DNA from: Zonotrichia leucophrys gambelii
Lineage: Eukaryota > Chordata > Aves > Passeriformes > Passerellidae
Direction: 5' to 3'
Length of the DNA stretch: 64,000 nucleotides
Assembly (NCBI RefSeq): GCF_028769735.1
Contig: NC_088178.1
Span: 22,084,357 to 22,148,356 of the forward strand
Positions 9,301-19,636 of the stretch are shown here, in pieces; the first letter of the stretch is position 1; the number at the start of each line of letters is the position of its first letter. Made by a program: the position numbers and the translations under genes. The notes under the pieces were generated by a model, which worked only from the letters and a program-made list of their open reading frames with translations, did not search any database and was not told the origin of the DNA.

Positions 9301-11387
9301 CAGTTGGTTTCTATGGCAATTTGGAGGGCCTTGGGGAGAGCAGGACAAGCCCACAGGTGAGTCACAGCCCACAGTGCTGCACAATGAGCTCTGTTCTGCA
9401 GAGAACACCTGCCTTTTCCTCTTCCCCATCTGCACAGCTGGTATCAGGGCAGCCCTTGCTGCTGCTTTTCAAGCCAAACTCCAAGATGGACACAGTGGGG
9501 CCATAGTACCAGTCTGTGTGTGCTAAAGGGAGGCATTCAGCTCAGATGAACACCACTGTTCTCTTGTTTGAGCTTCTGGGATGGCATAAATGATAGTTCC
9601 TAAGAGGGAACCCAGGAGGTGAACAGAACATTAGGGGAAAAGTAGAGACTGAGCATGAAAACTGACTTTTTGAGGTTTAACAATCCATTTGGAGATGGAG
9701 GGGAGACAACAGCAGCACTCTGCCACTTCCCTACAGGTATACCTGCCCTAGGAAAGGTGTGGGCTCTCCCAGGAAGGCATGGGCTCTGCAGATGCTGCTT
9801 GCTGCTCCTTTTTCCTCCAAATCAAGCTGAGAGCTATGGCAGTCAGATGGCACTCACAGAAAGCCACAGAAGGGCTCACCACTAACCAGTGAGCAGTGAC
9901 AGCTCAGCGGCACTTGAGCCAGGTTTGAACCTTGTCTTGTGCTCCTCCCAAAAGAAGCCAGCCCCACTGGTGAGGCGCTGCCCTTGCTCCTCACCTTGCC
10001 CACGTAGGCATAGAAGACATGGTCCAGGGGCAGGGAGCCATCTCGGAGCTTCCTGGAGAGCTCTGGCAGGGGCAGAGACAGGATGGAGGCCACCTTCACA
10101 GAAGGGTTCTACGGGAAAGGTGGAACAGGCAATGTCACACTTCTACTGCAGCTGATGGGCTCCTCCTTTCTCCTTGGTGCCCTCTGTAACTCACCCAAAA
10201 AATATCTGCCATTTAGTCACTGAAGGTGGTATCTGCCTCAAGACCACATCCTGCCCTACCTGACACCTGTGAGCACGGTGTGAAACCCTCAGGGCCAATA
10301 TTAGCCCTGGCTTTCTCAGCCTTTCTTCCTGTTCAGACCAGTCACACCAACCACCTACTAACTAAAATAAAGCCATTCACACAGCCTTGTTCAGACAGGT
10401 CATGGCCAGGCCTGGGGGAACAGCTTAGTGAAATGCTGAATTACAGTGGGAGCTGGTGTCATGGTTTAACAAATGGTTCCACCAAGGAATGAAACCAGAA
10501 CTGGAGCCAGTTCTTCTCCTGGCACTACAAGATATTTGCACATGGAATTGCAAAAACCAGGGGGGGCCTGGGCTGTTAATTTATGGGTCAGCAGAGGTTT
10601 TTTCACCATAATGGAAAATGTACCAAACCTCACGCGTCCGAGCTGGACTCTGAACCTGAGCGACTTTGCCCCAGCCCGAGGCCGGGACCGCGGGGCTGCA
10701 TCCATCCCTGCCCTACCCCGCAGCTGCACTTTGGCCTCTGCTGATAACACACACATCGCCTGTCGCCTCTTCCTGCTGCCTCCCCACCAGCCCGAGCCTC
10801 CCAACACAGCCACGGGGAGCTTCCCGACAGGGATTTCCCCCTCCTCGCTGCCCGCGACTGCTGTCGGGATAACGGGTTATCTCCCGCTCCCCATCGCCGC
10901 GATGCTGAGGGCTGCCCACACACACTGACTCAGAAAGCGAAAATAATAACAACACTAAATCCCCGTGGGTCCATACAAGGAGCCGGCAGAGCACCTGCCA
11001 GGCGGGCGAGCAGCTGCCCCTCGCAGGGAGGCAGGGAGGGCAGCACGGGGCAGGCGATGGGGAGGGGGCATAGGTGAGGAACCCACGGGGCAGGGGATGG
11101 GGAGGGGGCCCAGGTGACGAACCCACGGGGCAGGGTCCCAGGTGCGGAGCCCCCGGGGCAGGCGATGGGGAAGGGGCCCAGGTGCGGAGCCCCCGGGGGA
11201 TGGAGCGGGGCCCGGCGCTCACCTGCTCCCGAAAGCGCTGCGTCGCCGCCTCCATCCGCACCAGGCTGAGCTCCTGCCGCTCCTGCGCCTCCGCCACCTT
11301 CCTCCAGAGCGCCCGGCGCCGCCGCCATCGCAGCAGCAGCAGCAGCAGCGCCGAGCCGCCCAGCAGCGCGGGCAGCGGCACCCGCAT
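3243..11387 (-). CDS. FAAH: Fatty-acid amide hydrolase, complete 15-exon coding gene
   Basis: Coding exons (high to low): 11223-11387, 9995-10108, 9186-9329, 8727-8860, 7491-7697, 7043-7083, 6414-6538, 6033-6158, 5717-5814, 5247-5346, 4933-4973, 4522-4561, 3893-4001, 3463-3608, 3243-3371. All junctions are GT-AG and join in frame to 572 residues plus TGA; human FAAH has 579 residues. The enzyme is a membrane serine hydrolase that cleaves anandamide and other fatty-acid amides, mainly on ER membranes. Visible parts: N-terminal membrane helix (about 5-19), catalytic Lys135 (GVPVSIKD), Ser210/211 (PGGSSGGEGA), nucleophile Ser234 (GTDVGGSLR), PPLP at 303-306, a hydrophobic membrane cap (about 392-424) and the C-terminal VQCVALPWQEELCLRFM block. 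Spacing of Lys and the two Ser (75 and 24) equals the human enzyme. No stops or frameshifts, so it should be active. Because a paralogue lies next door, orthology to human FAAH rather than to the VDHAP-type avian paralogue needs a tree. Confidence 0.95.
3463..3608 (-). CDS. FAAH: FAAH exon 14 (residues 482-530)
   Basis: It encodes VAVSYTMLYNALDFPAGVVP and continues through an acidic loop (TDEDEEQ) to WWDRTLAK. The SYTMLYN.LDFPAGVVPVT block lines the acyl-chain channel in FAAH. Donor AAG|GTGAGC. Confidence 0.96.
3893..4001 (-). CDS. FAAH: FAAH exon 13 (residues 446-481)
   Basis: It encodes DFCHQFIAQWKQLNLDVMLC followed by PMLGPALGIGYPAKLS, equivalent to the IAQWRALDLDVVLTPMLAPA region of mammalian FAAH. 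It ends in phase 1 and Val482 is split with exon 14. Confidence 0.94.
4522..4561 (-). CDS. FAAH: FAAH exon 12 (40 nt, residues 433-445)
   Basis: It encodes TVDEVWSLHHEIE between TTTTACAG|C and GAG|GTAGAG, matching the human LWELQHEIE block in length and phase. Confidence 0.9.
4933..4973 (-). CDS. FAAH: FAAH exon 11 (41-nt micro-exon, residues 419-431)
   Basis: It encodes VPRFSNIIRSMKE between TTCAG|GTG and AA|GTGAGT, aligning with the human LLPRLSAFLSNMKS segment. Phase 2 at its end matches the next exon, giving Asn432. Confidence 0.87.
5247..5346 (-). CDS. FAAH: FAAH exon 10 (residues 386-418), membrane cap
   Basis: It completes Phe385 and encodes KGEMEKGGSG, then LIFWLAKSPHWLKTLLFWIS and KPF. 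The hydrophobic, Trp-rich helices correspond to the membrane-binding cap (helices alpha18-alpha19 in the rat structure) through which lipid substrate enters the active site. Confidence 0.92.
5717..5814 (-). CDS. FAAH: FAAH exon 9 (residues 353-384, plus part of 385)
   Basis: It encodes LVPFELTNVEYVMFNYCVRG followed by MFSDGGRSFARK, and ends in phase 2 (TT|GTAAGT). The MFSDGG motif matches LFSDGG of mammalian FAAH. Confidence 0.93.
6033..6158 (-). CDS. FAAH: FAAH exon 8 (residues 311-352)
   Basis: Forty-two codons beginning VYSSTKPLRIGYYETDFF and ending EEAGHT. The motif PLRxGYYETD.TMPSPAMRRAV is characteristic of FAAH. The donor is ACG|GTATGG, in phase 0. Confidence 0.95.
6286..6466. repeat. 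Tandem duplication of the 3' end of FAAH exon 7 and its donor
   Basis: Two adjacent copies (about 6286-6379 and 6380-6466) share long runs such as GGAGGCTCTGTACCTCTTCA and GAAGGGGAGGGGTGG, differing by an 8-base indel and a few substitutions. The right copy contains the true exon 7 end; the left copy lies in the following intron and keeps a GAAGAG|GTACAG donor with its last exon base at 6328. Confidence 0.88.
6414..6538 (-). CDS. FAAH: FAAH exon 7 (residues 269-310), proline-rich motif
   Basis: It encodes VGPLAKDVESLALCLRALL and ends STVPPLPFNEE, matching the mammalian proline-rich segment (PPLP). Donor GAAGAG|GTACAG. The last ~52 bases and this donor are copied in the adjacent intron (see the tandem duplication at 6286-6466). 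Confidence 0.95.
7043..7083 (-). CDS. FAAH: FAAH exon 6 (41-nt micro-exon, residues 256-268)
   Basis: A 41-base exon between TTTACAG and G|GTAGGC encodes KRGVMAGVAGQKA. It aligns with the short human segment before V..SVGPMARDVES. Without it the flanking exons do not join in frame, which supports the call. Confidence 0.88.
7491..7697 (-). CDS. FAAH: FAAH exon 5 (residues 187-254), amidase signature
   Basis: This exon holds the amidase signature: PGGSSGGEGA with Ser210/211, GIGTDVGGSLR with the nucleophile Ser234 (human Ser241) and the glycines of the oxyanion hole, then FCGVCAIKPTGKRL. A good pyrimidine tract precedes the acceptor, and the donor is CTCAG|GTACTG. Ser255 is split across the next junction. 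Confidence 0.96.
8727..8860 (-). CDS. FAAH: FAAH exon 4 (residues 142-185, plus part of 186)
   Basis: It begins GHDSTLGF and ends AIPFVKTNVPQSLI, splitting Ser186 between exons (AG|C). The TNVPQS motif is a strongly conserved part of the amidase-signature fold. Donor ATCAG|GTAGGT; acceptor TTCCCAG|GG. Confidence 0.94.
9186..9329 (-). CDS. FAAH: FAAH exon 3 (residues 94-141), catalytic lysine
   Basis: Forty-eight codons, phase 0 at both ends. It carries TNCITEFLEESETQL and then GLLYGVPVSIKD. The Lys of SIKD (residue 135) corresponds to human Lys142, the general base/acid of the amidase-signature triad. Confidence 0.95.
9995..10108 (-). CDS. FAAH: FAAH exon 2 (residues 56-93)
   Basis: Thirty-eight codons (start NPSVKVASILSLPLPELSRK, end YVGK) between TAG|AAC and AAG|GTGAGG, phase 0 at both ends. 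It matches the LPLPQL...LFTYVGK region of mammalian FAAH that precedes the amidase core. Confidence 0.93.
11047..11210. repeat. GC-rich minisatellite in FAAH intron 1
   Basis: About four degenerate copies of a ~40-bp unit (GGCAGGCGATGGGGAGGGGGC, then CCAGGTG.GGA..CC.CGG) lie directly downstream of the exon 1 donor. One copy is internally shortened. On the plus strand it is G-rich with runs of four or five G. Confidence 0.85.
11223..11387 (-). CDS. FAAH: FAAH exon 1 (residues 1-55)
   Basis: The exon starts MRVPLPALLGG, has a Leu-rich transmembrane helix at residues 5-19, then an Arg cluster (RWRRRR) that would sit on the membrane's cytosolic side. It ends in phase 0 at GAGCAG|GTGAGC. It sits in a CpG island. 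The six-Leu run is written as a CAG/CTG-type trinucleotide repeat and could vary in length. Confidence 0.93.
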
Positions 11388-11392
11388 GGCTC

Positions 11393-11440
11393 GGTACCGG
11401 CAGTACCGGCAGCACCGGCAGCACCGGCGGCGGTACCGGG
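11393..11440. repeat. 9-mer tandem repeat in the FAAH 5' leader
   Basis: About five imperfect copies of the 9-mer (T/C)ACCGGCAG follow each other just upstream of the FAAH start codon, so they probably lie in the 5' UTR or core promoter. Confidence 0.75.
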
Positions 11441-14400
11441 GCAGCGGCAGCCGAGCGGCCGCAGCCCGCTCCGCCCCGCCCGGCCGGCCGAGGGCACCCG
11501 CCCGCGGGGAGAGCGAGCCAAAACCCGGGCGGGATTGGGAGCTGGACAGCGATTTAACCGGCTGGCTGCCGGGCGGGCGGCGAGGGGGAGGTTCGGCGGC
11601 AGGAAAAGCCGCGGGATGACAGCTCGCTCCTCCCTGCGCTGGGTGGTCTCTGCCTGATAAGGTTTATGGGTTTTATTTCCGTGCGCCCAAGGGAGGCTTT
11701 GATCTCCCTGTAATTTCTCAGCCCCTCTGGGAACAGTCTTGGCTTGCAGCCCTCAAAGGTACCCGAGTCTCCTGCTTTTCCTGGAGCCCAGCGGCTGTGT
11801 GGGAAATAGGAGCGATAAATGTGGCAGGCTGTGCCCAGCGGAGCTCACTTGTCGCTGGCAGAGCAGGGGTGTGCCTCTGCTCGCTGCGGCTTCCAGCAGC
11901 GCTGTCTGGCATCCCTGCTCTCTGCGGCCTTGCACTCCGTGCTGAGTGAAACTCCAAAAGTATTTCTTCATCACCAGCCTCACAAGGGGTCTGTCTTTAA
12001 AAAAAACCCTCCACGATTTACAAAAGTCTGTCGGAAAATATTTCAAGCTATCCAGTTTAGATACTGCCCGTAGGATTGTGAAAAACCTGTTGGGAAGAAT
12101 CTGGCATGTTTTCTCACTTCCCAGCAGGATGAGCTGTTCCCAAGCCACCCCTGGGCAGGTGCAGAGCTAGAAAATGTGATGGAGCTAGATGCACCCAGAC
12201 TCGATTTTCCTGGCATTATTGCTTAGGCCACTGGATTTATTTCTTTCAGTCTTCAGGGCTCCTCTGGAAGCACCTGAGCCACCCATGACAGAGCCTGGCA
12301 CCCTTGGAGGGAGCTGCTGTGCTGTGCATCCACAGTGTCCTGGGGTGTGCTGGACATACTCCATGTCCTGGGACTCTGCTGAAGGGTTTTGAAGCCTCAA
12401 AAATACTCAGTCCTCATGAACTCCACATCTTCTTGCTCTGAGAATAAGCAGCTGCCTGATGTCTGCGTCAAGGAAATCACATGCAAGACCAGCAGTTTTC
12501 CCAGCAGTTTTTTTCCCTCTAACTTCTTTTTTTTCCTTCCCCTTCCCTGCCCCTTTTCAGATTATGGGACTCAAAGAGTTATACAAGATTGCAAACTCCC
12601 AAGGGCACTGCAGTTGGCTCACAAGAGAGAAATGGGTTGGCAGGAGTGCCCTTCCCATGAATCAGGAGGATGTAATCAGCTCAAGGCTGGCAGAGCACAC
12701 CATGGCTGTGATCCCTATCTCTCCATTCCTTCCTTCTCACCCTGGAGGTTCCAATCTCTGATCACTGATCTCACCACAATGTCAAAACGGGGCTGTTCCC
12801 TGGCAGGTTGTAAAACCGTGTGCACTGAAGTCTCTTAAGATGAGAACAGTAAAGGTGAAGGACTTTGGAGAAACAGAAATTAAAACTAGTTCTTGTGGAA
12901 GACAAAATTACTTCTCCAGCCTTCTTCCCCCTAATTTAAGTCCCGCTTAAAATCTGTCATGCAAGAACAATTTTCAACTTCTGCAGTTCAGGGAAGGGAA
13001 GAAAACAAAGGAGGAGAGTTTTGCCTGGAGCACCTGCGCCTCCAGGAGTTGCTGCTTGAGTCTCCTTCTCCCCTTTCCTGGAGAGGTGTGTGTGGGTGAA
13101 TAAGTGGGGTTAAGCATCAGTCAGGGCAGTGGTAAGGCTTGGCTCTCTGCTGGGGCCAGCCAGCTCCAGGAGGTGACTCAGGGCATGGGAAATCCCAAAA
13201 TGCAGCAGGTGCAGCTGTGGCCCAGCTGCCAGCAGAGATGGGCCAGGAGCCAGGGCAGAGGATGGGGAGCTCCAGCCTGTGCAGGTGCTGGCTGGTGATG
13301 CCCTGCCCAGGATGATGTGCCTGGCACCGGCTCAGTGAGCTAAAATGGGTCTGCTCTTGTTCCCCATGGCCTGGGGTGGGCCAGCTGCTGGCCTGTGGGC
13401 CAAGTGATGCCCTGATATCCCTTTGGGACACTGGTGTCTCCTTGCTGGATGAGCACTTTCCTGCTGTTATGTCCATAAGCCCCATATGCTGGGGCTTGAA
13501 TCTTGGAGTGCTGGAATTGAGAACTGATCCTACTCCTGCTCCTCCTCCACTGCCTGGCAGGGCTGGAGCCTGTGGCTAAGGGAGGACACAAGGATCTGCT
13601 GCATCTGTGAAGAGTTCTTTCCCCATTGCTCACACACCTCCCTGTGTCCACAGGGCTGTTGCTGGGTGGGTGCCACCACACCCCCGAGACGCTGCAACCC
13701 TGCTGTTACCAAAGGAGGGGCACAAAGCTGTCATCCTCTGTCTGTGACAAATCACACACGGTCAGCCAGACTGGCTGGGACTGAAGGACCAGCTAGTTCC
13801 TGCTCACCTGACACCAGAGCAGTGCTCAGGGCACAGTAAACACCCAGTGGTGTTTTCCTTAGCACTGTCTCCTAGCATCCGGAATGCTGCGGCTCCTTTG
13901 GACAGAGGTTGTCTTGGAGTGACTAATAGCTGTGTGTGTGCTCATACAAATATTTCTTGTATGAAGCAATCTGATTCTGGCACTCCCAGCATCCTGGAGC
14001 AGGGAGATCCATGGTTTTGTCTGTGTGCTGTAGGGAAGCAGCATCTCCTGTTGGCCTCCCACAGCTGATTTATTTTACTCTTCTTGTTTCCAAGGAGGAA
14101 ATAAGAAATTGTTTGCCATTCACCCAGGTATTTTACACTTCTGTTCTTCCATTTCACCCTGCTGCTTTTAAACTATTTCCCAGAAATTAACAACCTGTTC
14201 CTGCCTCCAATTGCCAGTCACCTCCTCTCTGGAAAAAGATCCAAGCAGCATTTACAACAGCCAGCCTCTTGCTTCATTCCTCCTCTCCTTGTTGGTTCCT
14301 GACTCTTGAGTGGAGTTAGGCCACATGAAACTGCAAAAAGGTAAAGCAGCTCCACTCAGAGCTGTTTAACCCCTGCAAGAAGATGGTTCAGCAACTTGAG

Positions 14401-16548
14401 CAAGAAGCAGTGCCCCATGGGAGTGATTTCTTTTGTCCCTGCCAGAAAACTGCATGTTTCAACCAAATTCTTCACTAGGTGATGTTTTTATTGTTCACTT
14501 TGTAGGCACAAAGGTGTTTGTCCTCCTCACTGCCTGCTCCCCAGAGCTCTGTCAGTGCCAGGGCCTGTTGCTCCCAAATCATCTTCAGGCTGGACTGTGT
14601 GAGTTACCCCAATCAGTTTGAACACATGGTTTGTTGCCAGCCTTGTGGACTCTGTTCTGAAGCTGATTAGGAAGTGCCCACAAATTTCTCCACCAGCAGA
14701 GTGGAGGAGGAGCTGCCCTGGGAGAGGACCATGACTTGCACGTGCAACTTGCATTTCCACAAACTCTCTTGCTCCTTGTGTACCTAGCAGCTGTTGCATG
14801 GTAGCTTGAAGGAAAAGCTGAAGAGATCATTACAGAGGGATCCCTAGGGTGGGAAAGACCCCTTGGGAGATCCCTGATATTGCTGAAGGCACCTTGAGCA
14901 ACAGTCTCTGAAAAGCTCCTTTCTGTATAAATGAGGGAGTAGGGACTTATTTTTAACAGCATCTGTGTTACAGGGATCTGAGTTCAAACAGCTTTGCATT
15001 AAAAAATAAATAAGGAAAAAAAAAGTTAAGTGAGTAAAATTACTCCTGTAGCTGTTTTACTCCTGTAGTTGTTTTACACAGCTCAATGAAGATAATTTTA
15101 TTGGCAATCATGAGTGATTACAGTATTATCTGCCATCAAAAAAGTTATTTTTTGAACGCTAAAGGAATTAATGATACATAAAACTGTGCTTAGATTGAGT
15201 GCATTCATCAGCAGAAATGCCTCGTGCTGGCACTGCTGCACTGTAATTACTCTGTGTGCTCAGAGGAGGAGAGCAGGAGGTGGGGGTGTTGTGTGTGCTG
15301 CCACAGATTTACACACACTGACACACTGAGCAGCTGGGGCAGGGGGGAGCAGAGCCAGGACAGCAAAGCTGGTGAGCAGGGAGACAAGTTTGACAAGTTT
15401 CACACATCCTTTTTCTTTATTGTGCATTACAGAGTGAAGAGTGGGGGTAATCTCTGTTTAAAACTTTACAGGGTGAAGCCAGTATGAAGGTGATTAAATA
15501 CTCCTCAGAATATCAAGGGATGAGTCCAGTCTTTGAAGGATGCTGCTTCATGGTGGGATCAATTGATAAAACCAATCCTGGGGTCACAGGCAGTCATTGC
15601 CCAGCCCTGGGAGACTGATGGGGATGGTGGGAAGGGCAGAGGTGCTGTCCCCAAGGAACATTTGCTCATCCATGTGCTCTGGGACAGCCCATTGTGCTGC
15701 CTTTCTGTGGGGCTGGAGCATGGGCACGTCTCAGCAGGCCTGGGGTGAAGAGATGCAGGGGAAATTCTCCCCAGCTTGCTCCCCACCCTGTGGCCCTTCA
15801 AGGGAATCATGATACTGAGGGGAATGTTTACAGGCTGGGGCATTGCAGAAAAAGCTGTTTCAGGGACTGTGGGCAGTGTGTGCAGAGCAGCAGGATGTTT
15901 TCCATGATCCAAAGGCTTTGGAAGGGTTTTTAAAAGAAGTGTGATGGTTCCAGCCCCTTTTCAGAGCCCATGGGCTCTCTGCAGTGATGGACCCATGCTG
16001 TGCTCAAGCAGGGAATGTAAAACCTCCCGTGGTCTCCATCTCCTTGTGCACAGCTGCCTTCCGAGCTCAACCCTGACCCAAATGAACAAAGGGCGTTTGG
16101 GGGAACACCGGGTCAGCATTCCTTGCAGCACCGAGGAGAAATCGCTGCTGGATGCGTTTGGCCTTTCGGGTGTAGCCACCAGAGAGCAGGATTGAGCTGC
16201 TGGCCTGGCAGGAATCCTGTACACAGAGACTTCTGCACTCTAAACCCTGTGGTATATGCTCTGAACTTGGAGTACAGTGCAAAGCAGAAAGCCCTTTTAG
16301 GGCTGTCTGGGTGATGAGACAGCCCAAGCTTTTGTGGGGAGCAGCACTTTGATTTCAGGTGGTTTTAAGTGCTCTTATAAAGCGCTGGAAGTTCTGCTGT
16401 TGATCCACTGGGACCATGTTGTTTTTGCTAAGGAGAGATCCCAGCAGAACCTGACCCTGCAAATTGTCAGCTTTGCTGCTGGCAGGATTTGTTGCGGTGG
16501 CCAGGACTGTGCCTCAAGCCTGGCAGGCTGCCTGCCCTTCTGAGGGGA

Positions 16549-16745
16549 ACCCAGAATCATTTGGGTTGGAAGGGACCTCTGGTGTCACTGACTCCTTCAC
16601 CCAGCACTGCCAAGAGCACCATGAAACCACGTCCCTAAGTGCCACATCTGCACACCTCTTAGGGGCCTCCACTTTTTGTGACACAGCCACTTCCCCAGGC
16701 AGCCTTTTCCATTGCTTGACATTGGAATGAATTGAATGAGCAAGA
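16549..16745 (-). mobile_element. CR1 LINE, 3'-end fragment (minus orientation)
   Basis: Read on the plus strand it starts AGAATCATTTGGGTTGGAAG, the reverse complement of the CR1 3' terminus, and continues through CATGAAACCACGTCCCTAAG, GTGCCACATCTGCAC, CCACTTCCCCAGGCAGCC and CCATTGCTTGAC, all recognisable CR1 blocks. Confidence 0.88.
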
Positions 16746-17040
16746 GCGTCTCCACCTCTCTGAATGCACATTGCAGAGAAAGGGAAACACTTGATATTAT
16801 TTGTGTTTCAAGCCCCATGGCCCAGGTTTTGAGGCTAACAGGGGCTGTCCCAAGTTTTAACCTGACTGTCTTCCCCAGAAGTGATATTTTTCTGTAGGGT
16901 GGAGTCTGGATTCAAATGGGGTCCTGAGCCATAGCAAGGTCCTGAGCCCTGAGTGAATGGGCTGAATCCAGACCTCCTTGGCCACTGGCATTGTGGGTTT
17001 GTTTGCCTGGCAAAAAAAGTACACACACACGGAGGTTTCC

Positions 17041-17212
17041 AATTTCCTTTTCCTTTTCCTTTTCCTTTTCCTTTTCCTTTTCCTTTTCCTTTTCCTTTTC
17101 CTTTTCCTTTTTTCCTTTTCCCTTTCCTCCTCCTCCTCTGTTTCCTTTTCCTTTTCCCTTCCCTTTTTCCTTTTCCTTTCCCTTTCCCTCTTTCTCTCTC
17201 TCTCTCATTTTC
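17041..17212. repeat. (CCTTTT)n hexamer array
   Basis: An almost perfect TTTTCC hexamer array to about 17112 grades into degenerate pyrimidine-only sequence ending in a CT dinucleotide run. The strand asymmetry makes Phe/Pro- or Lys/Gly-rich open frames here artefacts. Confidence 0.95.
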
Positions 17213-17994
17213 AAGATCCCTACTTTCTGAACGGGCCAGGAGAGGGAGACAGGCAGCCAGTTACAGCACAGCCCAGAATTCCAGCTCTCCCTGTTTGCCC
17301 TGGGATGGAAGCTAACACACTTTGGATATACACACTGATTTTCCCAGGGAGAAGGTTTCATCTCACCTTTAATTTCCATTTACACAAGCCAGATAGGCAC
17401 AGGGCAGGAGGGGAAGCTGAGGCACGGGGCAGGACCATGCCTGGAGGGATGTGGTTGGTGGCATCTTCATGCTGACCTCCTGGGCCCTACTGCAGGTTGG
17501 GATTGCTCTATGTGGATCAGTGCAGACATCCCTGTGGTCTGAGGTGGGTTCTCAGGTGGTCTGTGCGGGTCCATTGAGCATCACCACAGATGTCACCTCT
17601 GCAGGGACACTCCCCCTGCCCCGTCCATGCTGAGTCTCTGCAGAGTCTGTACAAGCAGCAGCTGGTCCCTGGCTCAGCCCCCTGATGGAGCAGTGTGGGG
17701 AGCCCTGCCCATGCCAAGCTGGTTTTGGTGAGGTCACCCCATCACCGTGGAGGCTCAAGGGGCAGAGATGTGTAGGGCAGTACTGGGGAGGCCCTTGGTG
17801 ACTCCTGTCATCTTCCCAGAGCCATTGGAATGCCACAAATCATCATGGCCCGTGGGAACAGCAAACACCTCAATGGATTGATCAGCCCCTCCCATTGTCT
17901 GCATCTTCCCCTTCCCCTCTCATCCCTCCTGGGCCAGCACCACCAAAGGGCTGGTGAGATCACCCCTGTGCTGAAAACAAATAAATAAATAAAT

Positions 17995-18480
17995 AACCAA
18001 ATAAAAATGCTGACGTGGAGAAGTCAATCAGCTTTGTGTGGCCTTGTAATATCTCATTTTATCCGCGCCACGCTTTATTAAATTCTCATAAACCTGTCAA
18101 TGAGGACAGATACCATTTCAGTTTACCCCATTAGTTCTACACAATGACATCGGGGGAGAGAAAGACGGGGAGGTGGTGGGGAGCCACTCGGCGTGGAGAA
18201 AAGAGGAATGAATTTAAAGAAAGGAAAAAAAAAAAGAGAAAATCAGAGCCAAAACTCGCCTTCGTGACAATAATGTAATAACATCAGCTCTCAGGGAAAG
18301 TAATTGAATTAAGTGGCTTTTGTTAATGGTGTTAAGATTTGGAAATGTAAATAATAGGTAGGACTCTTTAGTGGAACTCCAGTTTAGGTAACTGCATCCC
18401 TGAGAATAAGAAATGCTTTGCTGTTAAATGTGATGTCAGATAGTTTTGTTACTCCTCCGGTTTCATGCCTGCAAAGCATA
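17995..18480. promoter_or_regulatory. Candidate non-coding regulatory element
   Basis: A complex, non-repetitive, AT-rich block with isolated CpGs (TTATCCGCGCCACGC) and several homeodomain cores (CTTTATTAAATTC, CCCATTAGTTC, GTTAATGG) stands out from the CA/TG-decayed flanks. Such texture is typical of conserved enhancers near developmental genes. Conservation itself is not visible here. Confidence 0.3.
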
Positions 18481-19636
18481 TTTTGCAGTTTTAAAGCCGG
18501 GTGTGTTTATCATCTTTCCTTTCTAACTTCAGACGGAGCTTAATTCAGGAGTATTTGCATGAACCCTTCTTAGCCAGTCCCTATCAGTTATTTGCACCGC
18601 CAGGAATAAAGTATTATTTCTGCCGAGCTGCTTTGGAGAACTTCCTGGCTGCAGGGTGACTCTGCTCCGAAGCCTCCTGTCTATTTACATGTTCATTAAA
18701 GGCAGCAGCAGCGCTGCTCTCTGCAGCAGGGCCAGACTCAGCCCCTGGAGTAAAGTGCTGGCAGAGGGACAGCAGTTACACCGGGCTTAGGCCAGTGGGG
18801 ATGGAGAATCCAGCCGACAGGTAGGATGAGCCGGGCGATTTAGAAATGACTTTCATGGGAACTCGTTCTGCTTAAAATATTATTGGATTTTCATTTAGCA
18901 ACCTATCAAAGTGCAAGAATAAAGTCTGAGCTGCCTAACCCACATAGGTCTAAACAAACAGTCCTGCCTCCTGCTCTGGGATCTGTCGGCTCGCGGATTG
19001 GAAAAGGTCCTTCGGTAAGACACGGGCTGAGTCTCAGGGAAACCTACTGTGCCAGGCAGAATAGGGGGCTTTGCATTTATTCAGGCTGAAAATCTTCCCC
19101 TTTGCAGGATGAAGGCTCTCCCTGGTCTGTGCCACAGGGATGCTCCATCCCCACTTGTCCCCTTAACTCTGCCTGCAGCTGTGTGGGCAGAAAAAGCACG
19201 GGGCGGAAAAAGTTCTCCCATGGCTTTTGCTGCAGTCCCACAGCACGTGGGCAGCTCTTCACACTCCAGTTCACTCTGGCATGTCCTTTGGGGACCTCCT
19301 TCCAGCTTCACCTGTGATCTGCCCTGATCTCTGCTAGTGGTGGCTTCTGTGGCTGGAGAACTTTCCTTGTGGCTGCCAGCTGCTTCCCCTCCAGGAATCT
19401 CAGGCCCCACACAGCCTCAAACACCTCACAAGCCTTATCCCACCACCTTCTCCAGCCTTTTCCTGTCACCTTTATAGGCTTATCTGGAAAGAGCCTTAAT
19501 GTCCCAAGTTCAAGCGAAACCTGACGCAGCTCATGTGGGCAAAGGAGAGAGTTGCCAGATTGTTAATGTGGAAATATAGGGTACAGGGTCCAAGTAAATA
19601 ACACATTTTCCTCAGGGTGTTTCTTAAGTAGATTTT

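Larger units (their letters stand above)
10620..11640. promoter_or_regulatory. FAAH: CpG island over FAAH exon 1 (putative promoter)
   Basis: A GC- and CpG-rich block covers FAAH exon 1, the 5' leader and part of intron 1, while flanking DNA is CpG-poor. No TATA box is obvious. Transcription would run leftward on the minus strand from about 11.4-11.6 kb. The exact start site cannot be read from sequence alone. Confidence 0.65.

Noticed and set aside
10450..10475. TGTCATGGTTTAAC, resembling the start of some songbird LTRs
   Set aside because: Only about 14 bases match from memory, and no further LTR features (polyadenylation signal, terminal CA, target-site duplication) could be seen.
14826..14880. 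Possible diverged CR1 end (GGGTGGGAAAGACC)
   Set aside because: The match is too short and diverged to separate from chance.
16912..17475. Overlapping frames rich in Phe/Pro/Leu or Lys/Glu/Gly
   Set aside because: They are translations of the CCTTTT hexamer array.
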